Positions 7,802 through 16,521 of a DNA stretch of 64,000 bases are shown here, piece after piece (within the stretch, counting starts at the first letter, position 1; each line of letters opens with the position of its first letter). The notes under the pieces are model-generated. The model saw only the letters and a program-made list of their open reading frames with translations, was not told where the DNA came from and did not search any database. Source of the DNA: Corynebacterium tuberculostearicum. Lineage in GTDB: Bacteria > Actinomycetota > Actinomycetes > Mycobacteriales > Mycobacteriaceae. The translations under genes were made by a program, and so were the position numbers. The stretch lies in contig NZ_CP065972.1 of the NCBI RefSeq assembly GCF_016127015.1, forward strand, positions 1,488,001-1,552,000. The letters run 5' to 3'.

Positions 7802-8950
7802 ATGCCAAACACTATTGAGTTCAGCCAACTAGATATTTCAAATCAACGTGTCTCCGTTCTGGCTAAGTTTGGTGATCAAGAACATGCTCTGTGGTACGAA
7901 TTCGACCGTGAGGTAAAGCCCAGTACAAACGCCGTAGCAGTAGCTTTGAGCACACTCTGCGGCACAAAGTTTGACTCAATCTTCTACGATTTTCCAACTG
8001 CTGATGAAACCACGCAGCTAATCCAAAAATTCACTAAAACCCCAGTTAGCAGCTCGGAGACTTGCATGCCCATCGCTCCCCGCGGTGGTGGACGCATTCT
8101 AAGCTTCTCCGGAGGCTTCGACTCATTTGCCGCACTCAGACTACTAGGAAGCGAAGCCCACCTAGTTTCACTTGATTTTGGAGGATGGTTCGAGCGTGAG
8201 GCTCAGTTCTTCAACAGTTTCGATCCGCTCGTTATCAAAACCAATATTCGCCAAACCCCGACCCAAAAGAACTCGTTGGCTACCAACCATTGGACTTTCA
8301 TGGCCACCGGCGCCATTCTCACTGCAGAGTACTTCGGGGCCACACAGCATTCGTTTGGCTCTATCCTAGGGGAAACCTTTTCTCGACCAGTTAAATCTCC
8401 TAAGCGAGTCGCGCCACTCGAAATAATGGGCCTAACGGAGTCACCTGTCACTAATGGAATCACGGAGCTCGGCACCGCGAAACTTCTGCTCCAAAGTGAT
8501 CCACAGCTCGTTGCCGATTCGATCCAATCGCTGGCTGGCAAGACAGATCGAAAGAGGTTTTTAAAAACTTCAATAGCCACTCTTTTAGCACCCCAGTATT
8601 GCGAAAGCTTGAGCCTGCCAGAATTGCCCGAGAGTTGGTCTGCGCCCATTAGTATTACTGACTCATACACCACCACAATGAGCCTTTTGTACTTCATCTC
8701 AGTCGGGGAATTAGAGCTGATTGCCCCACTCTTCAAGGAAATCCCAGACAGTTTACTATCTTTCGCATCGGAAACCGATATGGGGTTCATGCTAAAAGCC
8801 AATACTGACCACTACCAGTTTTTGCAAAGAAACGATGCAGGAAAACTTCTGGCATGTTTAGAAAATTATGGCTTCTCTCCTTATACAGAGTTTGATTGGG
8901 AAAACGCTAAGGCGACTCGAAAGTTCTTAAATCAACTCTTTGGTAAGTAG
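7802..8950 (+). CDS. Orphan PP-loop (QueC/N-type ATP pyrophosphatase-like) protein
   Basis: The 382-residue protein starts at ATG with AAAGG upstream. At residues about 102-108 it carries SGGFDSF, the PP-loop that binds ATP in N-type pyrophosphatases such as QueC, GuaA and asparagine synthetase, followed by a strand (AHLVSLDFGG) expected in that fold. A region with HSFGSILGET may form part of the second substrate pocket. About 100 residues precede the PP-loop, so it is not a minimal QueC, and the CxxC zinc cluster of QueC is not visible. The substrate is unknown; such enzymes adenylate a carboxyl or carbonyl before amination or thiolation. No queuosine genes are nearby. GC is lower than in the core genes, suggesting transfer. 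The frame is intact between a dead permease and galU. Confidence 0.7.
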   Translation: MPNTIEFSQLDISNQRVSVLAKFGDQEHALWYEFDREVKPSTNAVAVALSTLCGTKFDSIFYDFPTADETTQLIQKFTKTPVSSSETCMPIAPRGGGRILSFSGGFDSFAALRLLGSEAHLVSLDFGGWFEREAQFFNSFDPLVIKTNIRQTPTQKNSLATNHWTFMATGAILTAEYFGATQHSFGSILGETFSRPVKSPKRVAPLEIMGLTESPVTNGITELGTAKLLLQSDPQLVADSIQSLAGKTDRKRFLKTSIATLLAPQYCESLSLPELPESWSAPISITDSYTTTMSLLYFISVGELELIAPLFKEIPDSLLSFASETDMGFMLKANTDHYQFLQRNDAGKLLACLENYGFSPYTEFDWENAKATRKFLNQLFGK

Positions 8951-8952
8951 AT

Positions 8953-9022
8953 GCAACCTCGTGATTCAGGCTTCGAACCTGTAGGTGCTAACGAAGAAAA
9001 GAGTTTCGAACGAATAGGTTGC
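8953..9022 (-). other. tRNA-like inverted-repeat structure (not a functional tRNA)
   Basis: The minus strand begins GCAACCT and ends AGGTTGC, a 7-base closing stem over 70 bases, and contains CAGG-TTCGAAG-CCTG like a T-arm. However, about seven unpaired bases separate that arm from the closing stem and no good D or anticodon arm forms. TTCGAA occurs three times within 70 bases. It may be a tRNA relic or a structured terminator region after the PP-loop gene. Confidence 0.3.
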
Positions 9023-9134
9023 TTCGAAAACAAAAGCAAGAAACCCTCGAGAAGTACGGTTCATTCCCGCCAGATCAACCTGTTGTCAGCTAACCGGTGT
9101 AGTAACCCAAGACGGGAATATTCCCAGAGATTCG

Positions 9135-10040
9135 TTATCTATACTCTGGCTGGTACTTTTCCATAATTGCTTCCAAATCGCGGAACAGCGCCGGGCCATA
9201 CTTCGGGTGGCGCAATCCGAATTCCACGCTGGCCGGAATGAATCCTGCTGGGTTGCCAAGGTCGTGGCGGATACCGTCGTGGACTACAACGTGAACGGGA
9301 TGGCCTTCGGAGATGAGCAGATCGATGGCGTCGGTAAGCTGCAGCTCCCCGCCCTTGCCGGGTGTGATGCGACGGAGGGCGTCGAAAATCGCGCGGTCTA
9401 ACAGGTAGCGGCCGGTAGCCACTAGGTTCGACGGTGCATCCTCGACCGCAGGCTTTTCCACCATGCCTACGACCTTCTTCACGCGGGCGTCGCCAGTAGC
9501 CTCAATATCAAACACACCGTAACTGGAGACGTGGGCGGGGTCGACTTGCACCGCCAGCAACACCGAACCGCCCTGCTCCTTGCGCACCCGAGTCATTTCG
9601 CTCATGGCTGCAGTCGGCTCAATGACGTCATCGGGAAGCATGACGGCAAAGTAGTCCTCATCGTCATCCAATACAGATTCAGCCAATCCCACTGCGTGCC
9701 CTAAGCCCAGTGGTTTTTCCTGGGTTACGGCAACTGGGTGAATGATCTCTGCGGCACGCTCAACCTTTGCCGCCTGCTCATCCTTGCCACGAGCACGGAG
9801 AATCTCGACAAGGTCCGGGAACTCATCAAAGTGACGCAGGACTTCGTCCTTGCTTGGCGACGTCACAATGGCCAGCCTCGATGCCCCTGCCGCCGCGGCT
9901 TCCTCGGCGATCATTTCAATGCCTGGGGTGTCCACAACCGGGAGCAATTCCTTGGGGACAGTCTTGGTAGCGGGCAAGAAACGAGTTCCCATGCCAGCGG
10001 CTGGGACTACGACGGTGCGGACGGATGGAGAAAAATTCAT
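9135..10040 (-). CDS. galU: UTP-glucose-1-phosphate uridylyltransferase
   Basis: This makes UDP-glucose from UTP and glucose-1-phosphate, the precursor of UDP-galactose and of many cell-envelope sugars. The 301-residue protein from ATG at 10040 has the nucleotide-binding loop GMGTRFLPATK with PKELLPVVDTP, then GLGHAV, MLPDDVI, GMVEKP, and the C-terminal GELQLTDAIDLLI and HDLGN motifs, all typical of bacterial GalU. A TTG eight codons upstream is in frame but less likely. A decayed partial copy lies at 1890-2415 on the same strand. With galE, 350 bases upstream, it supplies the polysaccharide locus. Confidence 0.95.
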   Translation of the reverse strand: MNFSPSVRTVVVPAAGMGTRFLPATKTVPKELLPVVDTPGIEMIAEEAAAAGASRLAIVTSPSKDEVLRHFDEFPDLVEILRARGKDEQAAKVERAAEIIHPVAVTQEKPLGLGHAVGLAESVLDDDEDYFAVMLPDDVIEPTAAMSEMTRVRKEQGGSVLLAVQVDPAHVSSYGVFDIEATGDARVKKVVGMVEKPAVEDAPSNLVATGRYLLDRAIFDALRRITPGKGGELQLTDAIDLLISEGHPVHVVVHDGIRHDLGNPAGFIPASVEFGLRHPKYGPALFRDLEAIMEKYQPEYR

Positions 10041-10395
10041 AGAGCCAGGATACCTTGCAATCAAAACCTATTAGCTTCCAATGCCATGGTGTATGGAGGA
10101 AGTTTATTCACGTTCAAACGGGCTGGGGCAATTTAAAGCTGCACCTATTGCCAGCCACTCACTGGGCTATGGGAGTAATTTGCCAAGCCCCGTAGCTACT
10201 TACCTCCCTGGTTAACCGCGGGAAGCAATCGGAAAGAGCAAACGTGGGGCTCCGGCGTGATTAGAACCGCGCCTATAGCCTTTGCCGATACAGCAACCAC
10301 GGAGGGGTTCCGCCTACACAAGTATGGCTTTCCCACATGGTTCGATGATGTAGTGCTTTTCGACGCCTATTCTAGGCTACTGCCCTCTTTGCCAC
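10041..10395. other. Gap between galU and galE, with a possible gene fragment
   Basis: No complete gene is visible. On the plus strand a frame without a start runs from about 10177 to TGA at 10416-10418 (peptide segments TATTEGFRLHKYGFPTWFDD, VVLFDAYSRLL), overlapping the 3' end of galE. It could be the tail of a lost gene or chance. The galU promoter should also lie here, on the minus strand. Confidence 0.25.
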
Positions 10396-11343
10396 TCACT
10401 GATCGAGTTTGGACTTGAAGTATTCAACAGTTTGTTGAATGCCCTCGCTCAATGCCACTTCCACGCTCCATCCCAAACGCTCTTGTGCCTTTTGGGAATT
10501 AAGGCAAGAACGCGGGACATCACCCAGACGGGCTGGCGCAAACTCAGGCTGATCCTCCGCCCCAACAGCGGATGCGATCTTGGAGTGCAGCTCACGGTCA
10601 CTGGTTTCAACCCCAGTGCCGATATTGAACCGCTCGCCGTTTCCAGCGCGAAGCCAAGCCAAGTAGAATGCATTGGCAACGTCTTTCACATACACGTAGT
10701 CTCGGGTATTCCCACCAGTACCGAATACTCGGGTTGGTTCGCCCTTGAGAAGACGCTCCGAAAAGATGGCAATCACGCCCGCTTCACCGTGGGGGTTCTG
10801 ACGTGGACCATAGACATTAGCTGGGGCGATGAAAGCACAGCCTAAGTCTGGATATAGCCGGCTAAACATACCCAAATACAGTTCTCCTGCAGCCTTACCC
10901 GCTGCATACGGGGATTCGGGCAGAACGGGGAAAGTCTCATCCACTGGGAATGATTCCGGCTGTCCATATATGGACCCGCCAGAAGACGTGTGCACGATCT
11001 TTTGAACTCCGTGCCGCCGAGCTGCCTCTGCAAGACGAACAGTTGATACTACGTTTGTCACGCAATCATCGACGGGGTCTTCTACAGATTTGCGCACGTC
11101 GATCTGAGCAGCGAGGTGGAATACCACGTCGGTTGGGTTCTGGGAAAAATGCCGCTCAAAATCGAAGTCACGGATATCCGCTTCTAGAAGGCTGATTTTC
11201 CCATCTCGCTCTGCCCCCGTAAGGTTCTCCCGAGTTCCCGAAGACAAGTTATCTAAAATGTCGACTTCGTATCCATTGGATACAAGAAGATCAACTAGGT
11301 GCGAGCCAATAAAACCTGCTCCGCCCGTGACCATTGCTCTCAT
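10396..11343 (-). CDS. galE: UDP-glucose 4-epimerase (GalE1-like extended SDR)
   Basis: This is an extended short-chain dehydrogenase that interconverts UDP-glucose and UDP-galactose using bound NAD. Over 315 residues it shows the Rossmann motif GGAGFIGSH (7-15), the HLAAQIDVR region (76-84), catalytic Ser 120/121 in HTSSGGSIYG, and the Tyr146-x3-Lys150 pair in SPYAAGK. From memory, its length and segments such as APANVYGPRQ-PHGEAGV closely resemble mycobacterial GalE1 (Rv3634c). ATG at 11343 has AAAGG upstream. It is the last gene of a minus-strand run of polysaccharide genes. UDP-galactose is also the source of UDP-galactofuranose for the arabinogalactan wall, so the gene may serve both pathways. 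Confidence 0.92.
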   Translation of the reverse strand: MRAMVTGGAGFIGSHLVDLLVSNGYEVDILDNLSSGTRENLTGAERDGKISLLEADIRDFDFERHFSQNPTDVVFHLAAQIDVRKSVEDPVDDCVTNVVSTVRLAEAARRHGVQKIVHTSSGGSIYGQPESFPVDETFPVLPESPYAAGKAAGELYLGMFSRLYPDLGCAFIAPANVYGPRQNPHGEAGVIAIFSERLLKGEPTRVFGTGGNTRDYVYVKDVANAFYLAWLRAGNGERFNIGTGVETSDRELHSKIASAVGAEDQPEFAPARLGDVPRSCLNSQKAQERLGWSVEVALSEGIQQTVEYFKSKLDQ

Positions 11344-11367
11344 GGAAGTACGCCTTTCCGTTGATCC

Positions 11368-11979
11368 CTAGATATTGCTGACTGACAATCCGAGCCGAAC
11401 TGCCGACAGCAGATGCTGTACAGCCTTTAGAGTACTGTCATCAATTTGTTGATTAATTACGATTTCATCGAGCCCTAGGTCTTCTGCGAAAAGCACGGCG
11501 GCACCGATGCTGGGTACCAAGTCGTTCTCATGTCTCTTAAACATGAAGCTATTGGTACCTACGGCTAGAGAATTAAGAGAACGAAGAGCTCCGTTGAACT
11601 CATGACTAGGCAGGTCATAAAGTGCTCGAGACTTAAAATCGACGTCTTCGCCCAATTCATTAAATAAAGCGCCCTGCGAAACCCCTATAGGCAGGCCCTT
11701 TGGATAATACTCAATTGGCCCAATGTGGTTAGTCGTCGAGTTCGTATATTCACGAATCTCGTGAGCCGTATTCGGCCCAATGCGGCCTGGGACGCTCATC
11801 TCATCTCCCACCCATGGGGCGAAGATAAGTGCCAAGGCGACCGCTCGCCTATCCGGGTTCATAGACTGGGGCGCATGATCTGCTGTGAACAACTCAGCTG
11901 GTGGAAAAGCATCGTACTCAGTACGTTCCCAACCAAAGCTGAACTGACCGAGTGAATTCGTCTGTTGAGTAAACTTCAT
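11368..11979 (-). CDS. Unknown protein of the polysaccharide locus
   Basis: The 203-residue protein has no signal peptide or membrane segment. It starts at ATG directly after the stop of the dual-GT2 gene (TAAATG), so the two are probably translationally coupled and linked in function. Visible features are an aromatic N-terminus (FGWERTEYDAFPPAEL), DRRAVALALIFAPW near residue 45 and a helical C-terminus. The DRRAVALAL stretch faintly resembles the N-terminal domain of the PP-loop protein at 7.8 kb (NAVAVALSTL); this is a weak pattern match only. I do not recognise a family. Confidence 0.6.
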   Translation of the reverse strand: MKFTQQTNSLGQFSFGWERTEYDAFPPAELFTADHAPQSMNPDRRAVALALIFAPWVGDEMSVPGRIGPNTAHEIREYTNSTTNHIGPIEYYPKGLPIGVSQGALFNELGEDVDFKSRALYDLPSHEFNGALRSLNSLAVGTNSFMFKRHENDLVPSIGAAVLFAEDLGLDEIVINQQIDDSTLKAVQHLLSAVRLGLSVSNI

Positions 11980-13977
11980 TTACTTGACTCCAAAATAGGT
12001 ATTCCCCAAGACGAAGCTCCCGGCCGGAAGGTCGTACTCGGTATTTTTTGGCAGGACGAGAGCGGAAAAGTTCATCTCTTCCCGCTCCGTAAGCACTCGC
12101 CCGGTGAATCTTTCTACGCAATCAGCAGGAACCTGCGCGTCGTCTGGGAGAACGACGACGAAGTCCGAATCCTCTGCCTTAGCTGACATCAAGGCTGAAA
12201 CTGAGGAAAGCCAACTTGCCGGCTTGTCGTCGCGATCGGGCCTAGCCGAAAAATCGAGTTCCATCTGGCGGAGCTTTACCATGTCAACGTAGCTTGCCCC
12301 ATCAATCTTGCTGACGAAAGTCGTTCCCACACCATCAATCTCAACGCTGAAAGAACTTACTTTCCCGTCCCAGCCTTCCTGCGGGATTACCTTCTCAGAC
12401 CACACATCCACGGTTCGCTCAACGAGGTGATCTGGAAGATATGCCCGAGCCTCATCAACTAACGCTTCGCGGTCTTCGACCTTTGGCCAGGCGCCCTCGT
12501 GGCTTCTCTGCTCCTCCAGCCGCTTTTGGGTCCAGTTGTTGAGGTTCCATTTAAAGAACGTGAGGGCCGAGGTGGCTGCATCCGACTGATTTTTGTTGTC
12601 AGTCACCGTGACTTGGCGAGAGTGCTGCCGCCTAAGTGTGACAGGTTTTCCGGTATGTCCGAGCCGGACTCCGGCTCGAAGCATCCGGAGCATAATATTG
12701 TTGTCAACTCCACTGGAAATGGATTCATCGTACTTGAATCGACGAAGTACATCAGTACGGATAAACCACGTACCGTGTCCTGGTGCCGCCCCCTTTTCAA
12801 AGGCCGTGTATACAGCTGGAACCATAGAAATTTGAAGTTCCAGCTCACCGGAATCGTCCTGGAAGTTCATAAATGAACCGACGTTGCCATCAAGACCCTC
12901 ACTGAGCGCCTCGAGGTGCCATTCGAGCCGACGAGGATGCATGAGGTCATCATCATCGATTACTGCAGTATACAAACCTTTGGAGGCATCGAGCGCCTTG
13001 TTTCGCGCAGCAGAGATGCCCTTCTGCTCTTGGCGGAAATAACGGATACGGCGATCCTCGAAAGAATCGAGCACCTCTTTAAGGTTATCGGAGCCACCAT
13101 CATCAACAACGACGATTTCGAAGTCTTGAACACTTTGGAAAAGAATCGATTGAATCGTCTCACCAATAATATCGGCGCGGTCTTTTGTAGCAATAGCCAC
13201 AGTCACCAAAGGCGTTGCAAAATTAGGTCGGTACGTCCAGTCGACGAAATTGCGTACGAAGGTCTTGTCGTTGTAAACAACGTTTCGGTTGTCTTGGACA
13301 GCTTTAACACCTTCTGGAGTCTTTGCTACTGCCTTGGCTGTCGGGGGATGCCACATGTGGTACATGCGCACACCGGGATCCTCAATCCACAACGTCTTAT
13401 ATCCGGCTCTGCGTGCGCGCTGAGCAAAATCGAGGTCTTCTCCGCCGTAAGTGTGAAGACGCTCATCAAATCCTCGAATGGCATTAAACCCACGGCGAGA
13501 GATGGCCATCATGCCGCCCATTCCCCAACGCGGACGAAGGCGGCTCGCCGCTTCCATACTGTCCCAATCAGAGGGATGTGCCGCAACCCAGTCATCTGTC
13601 ATATGCTCCGGCAAATCTCGGCACTGCAGAAAGTAAGCAGCGGTCGGATTTCTCTTCGCTATCGCTACAATTTTTTCAAACGATCGGGGAGAAAAGACCA
13701 TGTCGGCATCGGTAGATACCAAGAAATCACCAGTAGCAATGGCGAAGCCTGCATTCAGGGCTCGCGACCTTGACCATGGGCCAATCCTTGGACTGTATAC
13801 GTACGAAATTCCTAGCTCTGCTGCTAATTGTTCGGTCTCCTGACGGCTACTCGAACCGTAATCAGATAGAACTACTTCACCCTCGATACCATTGAAAGAG
13901 TTTTGAATGCTAGTGACCGCTAGACGCAGGCGCTGAATGCCCCAGTCCCTAAAACCAATGACTACTGATACGTCCAC
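11980..13977 (-). CDS. Bifunctional glycosyltransferase with two GT2 (GT-A) domains
   Basis: The 665-residue protein carries two family-2 folds in tandem. Domain 1 (residues 1-240) has VVIGFRDW, a DAD metal motif at 90-92 (STDADMVF) and GGEDLDF at 178-184, the acceptor-site ED motif. Domain 2 (about 255-480) opens VTVAIATKD, has VVVDDGGSD and a DDDD motif at 341-344. About 180 residues follow with no clear domain. Two GT-A domains in about 670 residues is the architecture of chondroitin and heparosan synthases such as KfoC, which alternate an amino sugar and a uronic acid, although other dual GT2 proteins exist. GTG start at 13977. Which sugars it uses is inference. Confidence 0.85.
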   Translation of the reverse strand: MDVSVVIGFRDWGIQRLRLAVTSIQNSFNGIEGEVVLSDYGSSSRQETEQLAAELGISYVYSPRIGPWSRSRALNAGFAIATGDFLVSTDADMVFSPRSFEKIVAIAKRNPTAAYFLQCRDLPEHMTDDWVAAHPSDWDSMEAASRLRPRWGMGGMMAISRRGFNAIRGFDERLHTYGGEDLDFAQRARRAGYKTLWIEDPGVRMYHMWHPPTAKAVAKTPEGVKAVQDNRNVVYNDKTFVRNFVDWTYRPNFATPLVTVAIATKDRADIIGETIQSILFQSVQDFEIVVVDDGGSDNLKEVLDSFEDRRIRYFRQEQKGISAARNKALDASKGLYTAVIDDDDLMHPRRLEWHLEALSEGLDGNVGSFMNFQDDSGELELQISMVPAVYTAFEKGAAPGHGTWFIRTDVLRRFKYDESISSGVDNNIMLRMLRAGVRLGHTGKPVTLRRQHSRQVTVTDNKNQSDAATSALTFFKWNLNNWTQKRLEEQRSHEGAWPKVEDREALVDEARAYLPDHLVERTVDVWSEKVIPQEGWDGKVSSFSVEIDGVGTTFVSKIDGASYVDMVKLRQMELDFSARPDRDDKPASWLSSVSALMSAKAEDSDFVVVLPDDAQVPADCVERFTGRVLTEREEMNFSALVLPKNTEYDLPAGSFVLGNTYFGVK

Positions 13978-13978
13978 C

Positions 13979-14410
13979 CTAGAACTCCTTACCGATAATT
14001 GTTACGCGCCTAGCTTCTTGAACCGGCAATACAGCGCCTAGTTGGAAGTCAAGCACGGAATCATCCAAATCTTTGGACTGCCAATTAGTAATTTCAACAG
14101 TCATTTGATCAGAAGACGTGTCCCACATGAATGCTCGAAGCTCGACCCACCCCGTGATATTCCGGACTCCACAATAATGAAAGTGAGTTCTCAGACCCGG
14201 TGACCAGCTGAGGTTTGTCTTGCTTTCTTCGGAAGCCTTCTCCTCATCGGAAACCCGGACGATAAAATCCTTTGCTTCAAGCGGTCGAGTAGTCTCGACG
14301 AGAACACGAAATTCCTGTACCCCTTCAGGAATCTTGAAAATTTTCTTCAAGGGTAAATCCTTTATCTGGTCAATTAGGGAACAAACGACCGCTCCGAAAA
14401 CGGAAAACAT
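13979..14410 (-). CDS. Unknown protein of the polysaccharide locus
   Basis: The protein is 143 residues from ATG at 14410; a TTG at 14431 would add seven. It ends one base before the dual-GT2 gene. The sequence looks like a beta-rich domain (VQEFRVLVETTRPLEAKDFIV, WVELRAFMWD, MTVEITNW) without catalytic motifs, perhaps a carbohydrate-binding or accessory module. Several cluster proteins carry similar-looking beta-rich tails, so it may be a split-off module. I do not recognise the family and the start is uncertain. Confidence 0.5.
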   Translation of the reverse strand: MFSVFGAVVCSLIDQIKDLPLKKIFKIPEGVQEFRVLVETTRPLEAKDFIVRVSDEEKASEESKTNLSWSPGLRTHFHYCGVRNITGWVELRAFMWDTSSDQMTVEITNWQSKDLDDSVLDFQLGAVLPVQEARRVTIIGKEF

Positions 14411-14586
14411 CAAAGAACTTTTATCCCTCAATGCGGTCGAGTACTCTGCTAACTATAGCTGATTTGGACATGAAACGCACAGACTATTTTCGATGGACTC
14501 GACGTGCGCGGTACTCCAAAAAGTTGTCCATGTGACGCTATTTCTCTGGTATTAGTTTCGATTGAGAAAGCAGATTTGCTCAGTCA

Positions 14587-14604
14587 CCCCTCCTATTGGA
14601 GGGG
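14587..14604 (-). terminator. Short GC-rich hairpin after the DUF6270 gene
   Basis: CCCCTCC and GGAGGGG form a 7-base stem with a 4-base loop, 23 bases beyond the DUF6270 gene stop on the minus strand. There is no T-run, so it may only slow transcription or protect a 3' end. Confidence 0.3.
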
Positions 14605-14626
14605 TCTCGGGTTCAGCTCCAAAATT

Positions 14627-15325
14627 TCACTTCCTAGCCTTCAGGTTTTCAGCGACCCAGAAATAGAAATCATCCTGATAGTGATACTGAGCTATACCCC
14701 ACCTATGCTCTTTCGTCGATAAGCAAAGCTCTGCGGGGACCTCCATAATCTCAATCCCAGCCGCACTCACCGCATCGTAATACCGTGAGTATGCTTCATT
14801 CCACCACTTAGCGGGCCGACCATTCGTTTCGGGAACGTCTTCCCCACCGAGAGTTTTCGCGGCAAAGTCGAACTTCAGAAGAACTGCATGTTTGTCAGCC
14901 AGTGCATCCGCAACTCTAGGCACTGCGCCAGCAAATAACTCAAAATGAGCATCGGAGCCAAACTCGATTAGCTTCCCGTGCGGGATAACCGGCAACCACC
15001 CAGAATGGTTGAGCTCATTTAGCCAAGTGACATACCCCCCGCTATTGGTCGGGTAGACGCCCAATCGCTCATCAACTAGATCCAGCATGATCGTTTGGCA
15101 TTCAGACGCCTTCACGCCACTCAGAGCACGCGACTGCAAATCATACTCAACCATTCTTTGCTGGAAGGCACTGTCTAGTTTCGACTTCTGCTTTGGCAAA
15201 TCTACTGGCTTTGTTGTGGCCGAAATCCAAGAACTCCGCGCGTAATAACGCTCCAGTTCAAGATACTCTTCAGCTACTCTAACGACATCGCGGGCGACGC
15301 AACTTCCATATACTGATACTTTCAA
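14627..15325 (-). CDS. DUF6270-type protein (SGNH-like, polysaccharide-linked)
   Basis: The N-terminus MKVSVYGSCVARDV matches the GSCVSRD-type opening I associate with DUF6270 proteins found in capsule and wall-polymer loci. The following YARSSWIS and the terminal YHYQDDFYFW also fit. The fold is probably SGNH-hydrolase-like, with Ser in GSC as possible nucleophile, but activity is not established. I chose TTG at 15325 because AAAGGTGG lies five bases upstream; a GTG at 15334 would add three residues. It is about 232 residues with no signal peptide. Role inferred: modification or transfer on the locus polymer. Confidence 0.7.
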   Translation of the reverse strand: MKVSVYGSCVARDVVRVAEEYLELERYYARSSWISATTKPVDLPKQKSKLDSAFQQRMVEYDLQSRALSGVKASECQTIMLDLVDERLGVYPTNSGGYVTWLNELNHSGWLPVIPHGKLIEFGSDAHFELFAGAVPRVADALADKHAVLLKFDFAAKTLGGEDVPETNGRPAKWWNEAYSRYYDAVSAAGIEIMEVPAELCLSTKEHRWGIAQYHYQDDFYFWVAENLKARK

Positions 15326-15363
15326 CGATTCCACCTTTGAGAAATAACTATTTCAAAATTCCA

Positions 15364-16521
15364 TTATGCTTTAGCTGTCAATTGAGGAGCTTCAACAAGA
15401 GGCAGCCCTGCAGCATTGAGGAACTCGTTAAATCGTTCAAAGTTCTTGGGAACGTCTCGGAAAAAACTATCAAAATCAGCACACTCGATGAGTTCCTCAA
15501 CCGGAGCCGTTTTCAGCTTGCTCAGTGGAACTGAAGGCAGCGAAAGCGTTTCAGTAAGTTCTACAGTTCGAGCATCGTGGGTAACCCAAACCGCAGGTAC
15601 TCCGGATAAAAGCGAAGCCATATTGACATGGAAGCGAGTGCCAATAGTCTCCGAGACAAATTCCCGGTTAAAATCAATCCACGGTTCGAAATGGCGAAAT
15701 AGTCGGTACCGAGAAGTTATAAAGTTCTTTAGCTTACTTTCACGCCCAGGGTCATTTGAATTGACAAAATCTAGAACCTCCGGCGGTTTCAAGGTAGTGC
15801 CGCTTCGCATGCTCTCGACGTAGAAGCCATGCACAAACTTATTTTCCGGTTCTACTAGGTACAGATCCTTATTCACGGCTTGTTGAATCAAAGACTGGTC
15901 AGCTTCTCGAGCGTAGTTAGTCACGTTGACTGCCGTGGCGCGCCAAGAAGTTGGTTTTTCTAAACGCTCTTGCATCCGTACAAATGCGTCCGGCCGACTG
16001 AAGTAACTTGGACAACCAGTAACAAAAATTTGACCCTCTGCCGGCCCGGTCACTGACTCGATCAATTTCCGAGTGTAATCGCCTCGGACTGATACAGCTG
16101 CAGTCTTGTCGATAATCTTCTTCAGGCATCGTTGCCCTTCAATCGGAAGTGCATCAGGACCAATCGGAGCGTCTTCCTTGGCTTGAGACCCTAGCCCGAA
16201 GAGAATGATGGGTTTGTCATAGCCATCTAGCGCACGAGAAAAGTAGTCATACCGCTTCCTCATTGTGGGCGAAAAGTCTCCGACCCTGAAAAAATTCGCC
16301 ATCGTAATGATTAGATGGGAACAGTTCTCGCTCACATACTCTCGAAATTTTCCAGATGGAGTGATTCGCCGCCACGACGTCTCCAAGGTAGACATCGTGT
16401 TCCCAAATAAGTTACGGGGGGCATTTCCATGGATGATATTGCCAGAATTTTCTGGAATTTCGAGTGGAAACTCGATAGGTAGGTCTAAACGGATTCCGTT
16501 AGTCGCAATAGTCGAATTCAC
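15364..16521 (-). CDS. Polysaccharide pyruvyltransferase family protein
   Basis: The 385-residue protein has landmarks of the PF04230 family: GNIIHGNAPRNLFGN near the start, IILFGLGSQAK, the VSVRGDYTRKLIE segment (VSVRxxxS/T-like), and the C-terminal GTRFHVNMASLLSGVPAVWV region that binds the donor. Family members transfer pyruvate from phosphoenolpyruvate as a ketal onto sugars, giving acidic polymers, though some are only annotated by similarity. GTG start at 16521, overlapping the stop of the next gene by one base, so it is in the same operon as the Asp2-like and GT genes. The sugar target is not deducible. Confidence 0.8.
   Translation of the reverse strand: MNSTIATNGIRLDLPIEFPLEIPENSGNIIHGNAPRNLFGNTMSTLETSWRRITPSGKFREYVSENCSHLIITMANFFRVGDFSPTMRKRYDYFSRALDGYDKPIILFGLGSQAKEDAPIGPDALPIEGQRCLKKIIDKTAAVSVRGDYTRKLIESVTGPAEGQIFVTGCPSYFSRPDAFVRMQERLEKPTSWRATAVNVTNYAREADQSLIQQAVNKDLYLVEPENKFVHGFYVESMRSGTTLKPPEVLDFVNSNDPGRESKLKNFITSRYRLFRHFEPWIDFNREFVSETIGTRFHVNMASLLSGVPAVWVTHDARTVELTETLSLPSVPLSKLKTAPVEELIECADFDSFFRDVPKNFERFNEFLNAAGLPLVEAPQLTAKA

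Noticed and set aside
8953..9022. Calling the folded stretch a real tRNA
   Set aside because: The T-arm does not join the closing stem and no D or anticodon arm forms.
8951..9166. 71-codon plus-strand frame after the PP-loop gene
   Set aside because: It abuts the upstream stop, spans the folded tRNA-like region, overlaps the end of galU and has no recognisable content.
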